Positions 25,960 to 35,000 of a DNA stretch of 41,517 nucleotides are shown here, in pieces. The stretch lies in NCBI RefSeq assembly GCF_020521235.1, contig NZ_BLAY01000090.1:1-41517 (forward strand). The letters are read 5' to 3'. A model generated the notes under the pieces. That model ran no database searches. It saw only the letters and a program-made list of their open reading frames with translations, and had not been told where the DNA came from. Position 1 is the stretch's first letter. The number at the start of each line of letters is the position of its first letter. The position numbers were made by a program, and so were the translations under genes. Origin of the DNA: Microseira wollei NIES-4236. Lineage in GTDB: Bacteria > Cyanobacteriota > Cyanobacteriia > Cyanobacteriales > Aerosakkonemataceae.

Positions 25960-28187
25960 ATGACAACAAAATTTCCCAAATTTAGCCAAGACCTTGCTCA
26001 AGACCCGACTACCCGTCGAATCTGGTACGGAATTGCAACGGCTCACGATTTTGAAAGCCACGATGGCATCACCGAAGAAGGTCTTTATCAAAAGATTTTT
26101 GCCACTCACTTTGGGCACGTGGCAATAATTTTCTTGTGGACTTCTAGCCTTCTATTCCACGTTGCTTGGCAAGGTAACTTTGAGTTATGGATTAAAGATC
26201 CGATCAATGTGCGTCCCCTCGCCCACGCGATTTGGGACCCCAGTTCGGCAAACCGGCAATTGACGCATTCACCCAAGGCGGTGTCAGCTATCCGGCTAAC
26301 ATTGCTTACTCTGGCGTCTATCACTGGTGGTACACCATCGGGATGCGGACGAATAACGACCTGTATCAGGGTTCAGTGTTCTTGCTGCTGCTGGCTGCAC
26401 TTTTCTTGTTCGCGGGTTGGTTGCACCTACAGCCCAAATTCCGCCCTAGTTTAACTTGGTTTAAGAGTGCGGAACCTCGGCTCAATCACCACCTGGCAGG
26501 GTTGTTTGGCGTTAGTTCTTTAGCTTGGACGGGTCACCTAATTCACGTGGCGATTCCCGAATCTCGCGGCATTCACGTGGGTTGGGAGAATTTCTTGAGG
26601 ATGCGACCGCACCCGGCGGGTTTAGCGCCGTTTTTCACGGGGAATTGGGGAGTTTATGCCCAAGATCCGGATACGCTCGAACATGCTTTTGGTACGTCCA
26701 ATGGCGCTGGAACTGCGATTTTGACGTTTTTGGGCGGCTTCCATCCCCAGACGCAATCTTTGTGGCTGACGGATATGGCGCACCATCACTTAGCGATCGC
26801 AGTCATCTTCATTATCGCCGGACACATGTACCGGACAAACTGGGGGATTGGTCACAGCATCAAAGAAATGCTCAACTCCAAAAATTTCTTTGGCACTCCA
26901 GTTGAAGGTCAGTTTAACCTGCCCCACCACGGACTGTACGACACCTATAACAATTCGCTGCACTTCCAGTTAGGAATTCACCTCGCTGCTTTGGGAGTCG
27001 CCGCGTCGTTGGTAGCGCAACACATGTATTCGCTGCCGCCTTACGCCTTCATCGGGTTTGACTATACCTCTCAAGCATCCCTATACACCCATCACCAGTA
27101 CATTGCAGGCTTTTTGATGGTGGGTGCATTTGCCCACGGTGCGATTTTCTGGGTGCGGGACTACGACCCAGAACAAAATAAAGGCAACGTTTTAGATCGG
27201 GTGCTGAAGCATAAAGAAGCGATAATATCTCACTTATCGTGGGTGTCGCTCTTTTTGGGCTTCCATACATTAGGTTTATACGTCCACAACGACGTCGTGG
27301 TCGCCTTTGGCACCCCAGAAAAGCAAATTTTGATCGAGCCGGTGTTTGCTCAGTTCATCCAATCAGCGCACGGTAAGCTGCTGTATGGCTTCGACACGCT
27401 GCTGTCTAACCCAGATAGCATTGCGACAACGGCTTGGCCCAACCACGGTAACGTTTGGTTACCAGGCTGGCTGGATGCGATCAATCGCAGCACCAACACG
27501 CTGTTTTTGACGATTGGACCAGGAGATTTTCTGGTACATCACGCTTTCGCACTCGGTCTGCACACGACTACCCTAATTTGCGTCAAGGGTGCGTTGGATG
27601 CTCGCGGTACCAAGCTGATGCCCGATAAAAAAGACTTCGGCTTCACCTTCCCTTGCGATGGGCCAGGGCGCGGCGGCACTTGCCAAACTTCGGCTTGGGA
27701 GCAGTCTTTCTACCTCGCCATTTTCTGGATGCTCAACACGATTGCCTGGGTAACTTTCTACTTCCACTGGAAACTGCTGGGCATCTGGCAAGGGAATGTG
27801 GCACAGTTCAACGAGTCTTCAACCTACCTCATGGGCTGGTTCCGCGACTACCTCTGGCTGTACTCGGCGCAAACAATCAACGGATACAACCCTTACGGTA
27901 CGAGTAACCTGTCGGTCTGGTCTTGGATGTTCCTGTTCGGACACTTGGTTTGGGCAACTGGCTTCATGTTCCTGATTAGCTGGCGCGGTTACTGGCAAGA
28001 GTTGATTGAAACTCTCGTCTGGGCGCACGAACGCACGCCGCTGGCGAACCTGGTGCGCTGGAAGGATAAGCCCGTTGCTTTGTCCATCGTCCAAGGTTGG
28101 TTGGTGGGTTTAGTTCACTTCACAGTTGGCTTTGTCCTCACCTTCGCAGCATTCCTCATCGCCTCCACTGCGGGTAAATTCGGTTGA
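25960..28187 (+). pseudogene. psaB: Solitary divergent PsaB (photosystem I core), one-base frameshift
   Basis: Restoring one C in the run at 26238-26241 (four present, five needed) gives a single 742-residue protein, the normal PsaB length. Residues 1-93 ([21 protein letters not shown]...) read in one frame and the rest ([14 protein letters not shown]...) in another. The F(X) iron-sulfur motif [13 protein letters not shown] is intact with both Cys (near 564 and 573), as are the many antenna His residues and the C-terminal P700-region helices. It departs from typical PsaB at several points ([28 protein letters not shown] end) and there is no psaA next to it, so it is probably an extra paralogue like the psaB2 of heterocystous cyanobacteria. 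Start ATG with GAGGAAG upstream. Confidence 0.85.
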
Positions 28188-28195
28188 TTTTGTCG

Positions 28196-28306
28196 CGGTT
28201 GACACTCCGCCCCATTCCGGATGGCGGATTCTTGCATCTACAGATTCCTCTCACAAGCAGAGGAATCTTTCATCAAGTTCGGGGCTGTGCCAAACAGCCC
28301 TTCTAA
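28196..28306 (-). mobile_element. Solo IS200/IS605-like right end
   Basis: The plus strand begins TTGACACTCCGCCCC and shares GATTCTTGC, CTACAGA, TCCTCTC and AGAGGAATC in the same order with 24930-25035. On the minus strand it ends in GGGGCGGAGTGTCAA. It starts 9 bp after the psaB stop and carries no protein-coding part. Confidence 0.45.
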
Positions 28307-28319
28307 ATTTTTATTAATA

Positions 28320-28474
28320 ACTCAAGTTGCTAGTTATCTCTCTGGGAGCGGCTAATGGCGTTCCCAGGCAGGAGCCTGGGAACGAGGCTAATGGCTAATG
28401 TCAGTAAAAATCCTATATTAGCAATTAGCAATTAGCAATTAGCAACGGCCTTGTTTATAACTAGCAACTTGCGT
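28320..28474. mobile_element. MITE-1 copy e
   Basis: 155 bp, almost identical to the reverse complement of copy d (29575-29729). It contains a nested GTTCCCAGGC...GCCTGGGAAC palindrome at 28363-28385 and AATTAGC heptads. Flanks are near-duplicates (TAATAA at 28315-28320, TAATAT at 28475-28480). Confidence 0.85.
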
Positions 28475-28760
28475 TAATATATAAAACTTTATAAAACCTT
28501 TAAAAAATCGGCTTTTTTAAAGCTTACATAAATAAGAAAAGTCGGAAAAGTCGGAACTTTAGGGAAATTGCAGAGATTTGGGCATTAATTCGGTAAAAGG
28601 TGGCGAGTATATACGCAATCCTTCAAGCGGAGATTGGGTGAAGTAAAGCACCACCCAACACAAAAAATAAAACAGTTAGGTAGTTTTCCTGAAAGCCACC
28701 TAACAAGCTTTTAATGCGAAATAACAAACACCTTTAATGACCTACCCAAAACCACCCATA

Positions 28761-28889
28761 ATATCGTGTCCGGTTGCATCGGTTGCGTTTGGAGAGCTGG
28801 GGGAGCAAAGGGGATGGGGGAGCTGGGGGAGAAAAAACGCTTTTTCGCACAATCAACTATACACAACTGATCTCTCGCGGACATGATAT
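28761..28889. mobile_element. MITE-4-like element (ATATCRTGTCC ends)
   Basis: The left end ATATCGTGTCCGGTTGCATC (28761-28780) shares TCCGGTTGCATCGG with the insert in treY. The right end GGACATGATAT (28879-28889) is the complement of ATATCATGTCC. The interior is G-rich (GGGGGAGCTGGGGGAG). The preceding 28481-28760 shows nothing recognisable. Confidence 0.55.
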
Positions 28890-29054
28890 AACTCAAACCT
28901 CCACCGCCCCTGCTAAAAGCCTAGAAATCAACGCTTCCCGTCAATTCACCCCCTGGTTGTTCGAGCAAAATCTCAGTCTTGCCTTCACCACAATTCAAGC
29001 GGGAAAGCTATTTTTCATCGGCTGGCAACCTGACGGGCGACTCTCCGTATTCGA
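28890..29054 (+). pseudogene. Fragment of a TIGR03032-family protein
   Basis: A 55-codon open stretch encodes LEINASRQFTPWL, LSLAFTTIQAGKLFFIG and QPDGRLSVFE, which match the N-terminal start of TIGR03032-type proteins of unknown function. The rest of the gene (normally over 300 residues) is missing. Both sides are bounded by GGACATGATAT (28879-28889 and 29055-29065), so the fragment was cut by the MITE-4-type element. Family recognition is from memory. Confidence 0.6.
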
Positions 29055-29355
29055 GGACATGATATGACGCCGTGCTACTAGGGCAAACCCCCTTCGCTTG
29101 CACCCTGAAGGGCTTTAGCCTGGGGGGCTGAAATTTTGTACCTAAAGGTACAGATGAACTTGCCTCGCTCCATTCCCAGGGCAGAAGACAGGAGAAAAAA
29201 ATAGCGGGTTTTTTAGATAAATATTCTCGTTTTAAGCATTGGGAGATGAGCGCGCTTCATCGCTCAAAAAACTTTATGCCCAACAAAATTGAATTCAAAT
29301 TATTTGCACCTCACAACAAAAGTGTCAGTAGTCAGGAAACAAGGCAAAAGTCTAC

Positions 29356-29481
29356 AACCCGCCCGGAAATAAATTTCCGGGCTAATAGCTGAAGTCGGTT
29401 AAAACAGACTAAATGTAATCAAACCAGTTTGTTTTAACGGAATTGAGCTACTCGCTGTGGGAATAAATTCCCTGGCGGGTT
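29356..29481. mobile_element. Inverted-repeat element (AACCCGCC ... GGCGGGTT)
   Basis: A 126-bp non-coding element. Ends AACCCGCC/GGCGGGTT are followed inward by GGAAATAAATTTCC and GGGAATAAATTCCC. The centre has a second inverted pair (GTTAAAACAGACT ... AGTTTGTTTTAAC). Confidence 0.65.
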
Positions 29482-29574
29482 CAATATTTTTGCAAGAGGT
29501 TTAGATAAACAGTCGATTATTGCATAGATGGCTGGTCAAACACACCCCGTCGCCCCTACACAACAAACTAATTA

Positions 29575-29729
29575 ACGCAAGTTGCTAGTTATAAACAAGG
29601 GCGTTGCTAATTGCTAATTGCTAATTGCTAATCTAGGATTTTTACTGACATTAGCCATTAGCCTCGTTCCCAGGCTCCTGCCTGGGAACGCCATTAGCCG
29701 CTCCCAGAGAGATAACTAGCAACTTGAGT
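29575..29729. mobile_element. MITE-1 copy d, at the stress-gene stop codon
   Basis: 155 bp with TAATTA at 29569-29574 and 29730-29735. The right duplication contains the stop codon (29733-29735, minus strand) of the adjacent gene. Inverted near-identical copy of 28320-28474. Confidence 0.9.
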
Positions 29730-29732
29730 TAA

Positions 29733-30448
29733 TTAACCAAAAATGCCCCAATTTTGAATACCCTGCTGGCTAAAGATTTCTCCAGCACGATTAATTTCTT
29801 CATCGGTCCCATCTACGATGACTAAATAACCCAAGTTGCTAGTTATAACTTGTGACAGCGGTAATTGCTAATTGCGAGCTTGCTAATTGCTAATTGCTAA
29901 TTGGGTTAACAGGCTTTTGCCTTCTTGACAACTACCCATTAGCCATTAGCGATTAGCCATTACCAGTACCGCTTGATGTAACTAGCAACTTGCGTTAAAT
30001 AGTAACCTTGGATCAGGCGATCGCTATAAGTTCTCGCTTGCGGTTCTTCAATACCCAACTCAGTCAGTGCTTTAACTAAACCACCGATATTTGCAGCACT
30101 CATAGCACTACCTGCCACACCAGTAAGCAACGCTACGCCGAGGCTACCAGCGGCTAGGATGGGGCCGATACCGGGAAGGGCTAAACTGGTCAAACCGACT
30201 AAAATAGTGCCCCAGGTAGCACACGTGACGGCGTCTCCTAGGACTGCGGTTGTGGACTCTACATCTCGATTGCCGATGCGATCGCTCATTGTAACACCGC
30301 TAAGTTGAGCGTTTTCTTCGGCTTGCTTGGCAATGACGGAAACGTTGTCCATTGGAGGGCCGGAAGCTTTTAATTCATTTATTGCTTGCTCTGTGGCTTT
30401 ACGGCTGGGGAATATTCCAAAAGCACGTTTTTTAGCGATCGCAACCAT
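29733..30448 (-). pseudogene. General stress protein 17M/YflT-like, split by MITE-1
   Basis: The start is the ATG at 30448, fixed by AGGAGGAAAAT just upstream. The N-terminal KRAFGIFPSRKATEQAINELKASG... matches the general-stress-protein-17M-like domain found in many cyanobacterial proteins. A Gly/Ala-rich hydrophobic segment (about 75-120) follows. After ...DRLIQGYYL the gene is cut by a 167-bp element. The true end (VIVDGTDEEINRAGEIF, then SQQGIQNWGIFG) lies beyond it at 29822-29733. Removing 173 bp leaves 543 bp, i.e. 180 codons plus stop, in perfect frame. The present frame ends in LTQVASYIKRYW from the element, about 35 residues short of native sequence. Function beyond a stress link is unknown. 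Confidence 0.85.
29829..29995. mobile_element. MITE-1 copy c, inside stress-protein gene
   Basis: 167 bp with ends ACCCAAGTTGCTAGTTAT and TAACTAGCAACTTGCGT and a TAAATA duplication at 29823-29828 and 29996-30001. Matches copy b except in heptad number and arrangement. Confidence 0.9.
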
Positions 30449-30743
30449 ATTTTCCTCCTGCTGCCATGTCAGACTCATATTAAAACTTTCGTCTTTTATT
30501 AATATTTTTTTGATTAACTTTATACGTTTCATCCCTCTAGCGATGTAGCCTACGACCTCAGCAATTGACCGCAAGCACGCATCAACAAAATTCCCTGGCA
30601 AAGTGGGGTTTAGCCAACATTTTATCCAGCACAAATATCGGTCTTAAGAAAGGGTGATATTTTGACACTATAGATAGACATTATCGCTGGAATGGGTCGT
30701 TAATATGAAGGCGTAACAAAGCGTAATCTAGCGGTAAAAAGGC

Positions 30744-31487
30744 GTGCAATCAATCAAATTTACCTCGGTATCTGTGGATGAAGAATCTATTAAAGGACTG
30801 GCGATCGCTGTTTCCATGATTAGTTTATGGGCGATTAGTCTAATTTTTCTACTCTCCGTCGCTCTGGCGCAAGTTCCTATTTTTTGGATAGGGGGTGCTG
30901 TTGTTTTACAAACCTTTTTATATACAGGTTTATTTATTACGGCTCACGATGCCATGCATGGGGTGGTTTATCCTAAAGACCCCATAATTAATAACTTTGT
31001 AGGGACAGTATCCTTATTAGTTTATGGACTATTTTATTACAAATAATTGTTGAAAAAGCATCATTTGCACCATCGCTTTCCTTCTAGCGAAAAAGATCCA
31101 GATTTCCACGACCTCAAGCACAAAGACTTTTTAAGCTGGTATCTCTATTTTATGAAAAATTACTGGAGTTGGACAAGACTAATGGGGATGGCTTTAATCT
31201 TCATTATTCTTCATTTTGCGCTCCAGGTTCCCATCGCCAACATGGCTTTATTTTGGATAATTCCTTCACTTTTGAGTTCGGTGCAACTGTTTTATTTTGG
31301 CACCTTTTTGACCCACCAAGAGCCAGAAGAGGGATATACAAATCCTCATCGCGCCAAAAGTACTTCATTTCCCGTTTTCTGGTCGTTTATCACTTGCTAT
31401 CATTTTGGCTACCACGAGGAACATCACCAATATCCTAATGTTCCTTGGTGGAAGTTACCCGAAGTGCGTGAACGGCACAACTGTTAG
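30744..31487 (+). pseudogene. crtW: CrtW-type beta-carotene ketolase with one stop codon
   Basis: One frame encodes a complete CrtW-like membrane di-iron enzyme of about 247 residues. The His motifs are all present: HDAMH (68-72), HHLHH (106-110) and HEEHH near the C-terminus, with four hydrophobic segments. A single TAA at 31044-31046 (residue 101, in YYK-stop-LLKKHH, where a Lys codon is likely) interrupts it. Family members add 4-keto groups to beta-carotene to give echinenone or canthaxanthin, used by the orange carotenoid protein. The start is a GTG at 30744. An intact copy may exist elsewhere. Confidence 0.85.
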
Positions 31488-31505
31488 TGGATAATTTACC
31501 TAGAT

Positions 31506-32005
31506 TCAGCCGAGTGCGATGCAGATCTGCTCGGCTAATAGCAACAAACGAAAAGGTTTGGCGAAAACAGCAGCAACTTCCAAATTGGCAAAGTTTTCTC
31601 GCTCTAATTGTTGGGCTTTTGCTGTTCCCAAAATGACTGGAATTGCCTGAGTTTTTGGGTTGGTTTTGAGTTGTTGCAAAGTCGATCGTCCATCCAGATA
31701 CGGCAGCATCATATCTAACAAAATCGCATCTGGTTGATGCTGGATAAGTCCTGCTTAAAGTAAAGTGCTACTGGCAATCTGATACAAGGATTGTAAAGTT
31801 ATTCCATCGGTGGGATACTGAGCGATTCGCCACCCCAAAATCAACTTGAAATCCCTGAGTATCGGGTGCTGTAAACACTTGTGTTCGCAACGCAGTTAAG
31901 AGATCGGAGATGCGATACGTGCTGACGCACACGCTGCTGACTGGTGAGACACTGCAACAACATATCCACTAGCGCTTCATCGTCCTCAATTAGCAGAATC
32001 CTCAT
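31506..32005 (-). pseudogene. Decayed response regulator downstream of giant kinase
   Basis: The N-terminus of a receiver (MRILLIEDDEALVDMLLQCL, with acidic ED-D) starts at 32005. The phosphoacceptor region and C-terminal half (LLDMMLPYLDG, PVILGTA, VFAKPF) lie in a different frame at 31735-31506. Between them the frame is broken by several lesions and stops (about 31740-31930). It follows the large kinase by 69 bp on the same strand and was probably its partner. No DNA-binding output is left. Confidence 0.7.
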
Positions 32006-32074
32006 TGCTAATTTCTTCGCTAGTTTTTCCCGATATATAGCATTTTTCCCGATTGAGCGATTAGCCATTAGCCA

Positions 32075-35000
32075 TTAGCCGTAACAAGTTTCAATCATTG
32101 TCATAATTTCATCAAAGCAGAAATTATATACCAGCGTACTCAATTCTTTTGCTAAACTTCTGTGAGTAGAAGGAATTTGATCGAGCAGTTGGGAAATCAT
32201 ATCCCCATCAACTGCGAGCGCTGCTTGATACAATTGTTCAATCCATTCTGAAGGCATTTCTGCAATACCATCAAGTGGCTCGATTTGACTGTTAGCTGGA
32301 GTTAGAGAGTTTTCTACTGGTGGCTGTTCGTAAATATATTCCACTCCCAAATATTGAGCCAGTTTATCAAAAATCACTTGTTCTCTAAAAGGTTTGCGGA
32401 CAAAGTCATCGCATCCCGCTGCAAAAACATTGGCTTGTTGTTCTTCAAACCCACTCGCGGTTAAAGCAATAATGAAAGTATTAGGAAAGTAATTTTCCTC
32501 AACAGCTGCCACAGGCGAGACGCCTGTGCTGCGCTGCTCAACAGCTGCCACAGGCGAGACGCCTGTGCTACGCTGCATGGCTTTAATTTGCCTAGTAGCT
32601 TCGTAGCCGTCCATTAGAGGCATTCGCATGTCCATCCAGATTAGATGAGGATGCCACTGCTGCCAAATTGCGATCGCTTCTTCTCCATTCGCCGCACTTC
32701 TCGTTTCAAATCCCACCGTTTGCAGCAATCGTAATAGTAATTGGCAATTTTCTTGCCGGTCATCAACAACTAAAATGCGGTATAATGGTTGATTTGGAGC
32801 CAGTTGAATTACTCGCCCTTTGGTCGTAGGTTGGGCAATAATTTCCCCGGCTTTAGCTAACGTGACTGGCAGATGAAAAGTGAAAATCGACTCTTCACTC
32901 AAGACGCTATTGCAATGGATATTTCCTCCCATTAGTTGCACGTATTGTCTGCTAATTGTCAATCCTAAACCAGTCCCTTCTTTTGATTTAATTCCGCTTT
33001 CGGTTTGGACAAAAGGTTGGAAGAGGCGATCCATTTCTTCGGGGGCAATGCCTTTGCCGGTATCTTCTATTTCAAAAAATAGTTGAGGGTTAACGGTTGG
33101 CGAACTGTCAACAAATGCCCGCAAGGTGATGCCTCCGGTTTGGGTAAATTTAACCGCATTTCCCAATAAATTAATTAACACTTGCCGCAATTTACCTTCA
33201 TCGGTGACAACAACTTGCGGCAAGTCGGGGGCGATATCAAACTCCAGGAATAATTGCTTGCTTTGGGTGCGAATTTGAAACATTTCTTGCAAGGTTTCTA
33301 ATAAAAAATGCAAGTTAAATGGAGCCGGATTTAAAACGATTCGCCCTGCCTCAATTTTGGACATTTCTAACACATCATCGATCAGAGCGAGCAAGTGTTC
33401 GCCGCTGCGGTTAATAATTCCCAGGAATTCTTGCTGACGGGAGGTGATGGCGGGGTCTCGTTCCATTAATTGGGAAAAACCGAGAATGGCGTTTAGCGGC
33501 GTGCGGAGTTCGTGACTCATATTTGCTAAGAAAATACTCTTAGCTTTGCTGGCATTTTCGGCGGCTTCTTTGGCAACTTTTAAAGCAGATTCGGCTTGAT
33601 GTCTGGCGCGTCCGATGGCGATGAGTTCTCCTACCAATCTGACTAAATTAATATCTTCTTGACTCCAATTTTTGGCAAACCGCATGGCATCTGCACCGAT
33701 ATAACCGACCACTTTGCCAGCGTGAATCATGGGGACATTCAGGCAAGATTTAATCAATTGTGTTTCAAAAGATGCTCGGATTTCTGTTGCGTCTGGTGGC
33801 AGTTCGTCTAGATTAGAAAGCGCGACGATTCGACCGTTAAGCATCTGGTTATTCAACCAAGAACAAACGTTAATAGAAGCCTCAGTATTCTGATGGCAAT
33901 TGCCAAAAAATTGAATTCCAGCCGCACACCAATCGTAAAGCAAGCGGTATCGTTCTTGGTTTTCTGCATACTCAAAAATGCAGAGGCGTTCGGCATTGAT
34001 GAACTTAGCGATCGCTGCTAATGTAAAATGAATCGCCGCCTCTGCATCAGAGTCGATAAACTGCCTGGAAATACTGCTGAGCATGCTATCAATTTGGGCG
34101 CGACGCTGGAGTGCGGCTTCAGCTTGTTTGTGCTTGATGCCTAATGCAATTTCTCTAGCTGCAAAGTGCAATGCTTCCAGGGTAGATTCGGTTAATTCTG
34201 ATTTGGAAAAAATCACCAGCATTCCTAATATTTCTGACTCTAACATCAGGGGATAGCTGGCAGCAGCAACAATTCCCTCGCGCTGCACCCAATTCGGATT
34301 GACAATGGCTCGATTTTTGAGGATGGCGTTATTTCTAGAAAGCTTTGGCGATTGATTGGGGAAGAATTTGTGAAAAGGGACGCGATTGTAAGCAGCATTG
34401 GAGCGAGTATCGCTTCCTGCATTCGCTTGTAACTCGAAGATATTTTCTGTGGCGTTGATCGTCCAAATGCGCGCGCAAGTAATATTTAAATGTTTGACTG
34501 TCGCCTTGGCACAGCGATTGAGCATGACTAATAAACTATCGCTCATTCCGAGGGCGCTACCGACATCGGCGCGAAATGCGGCTAGACTTGCGCGTTGTGC
34601 TAAAGCAGCTTCTGCAGATTTGCGCTCGCTCAAATCTTGCACAATCGCTTGGACGTATTTGTTCGCGCCTACATCCACTGCTGTTAAACAAACTTCTGCC
34701 GGAAAATCCACCCCATCCGCGCGACGGTGCATCCATTCAAAAGTATAATTGCCTTTTTCTAAAGCTAACCCGATCGTTTGATTGGCAAGTGTATAAGCAT
34801 CTTCACCATTTGGCTGGATGGGAGATGAAAATAGAGAAACATGCTTGCCAATCATTTCTGCACGAGAACAGCCAAAAAGTCGTTCTGCTGCACTATTACA
34901 ATCCACAATTCCCGTCGCACTTCCCAGTACAATTGCAGAACTAATCGATTCGTAAAGCGCCCTTAATCTCGCTTCAGAAAGTCGCAACGCTTCTTCTGCC

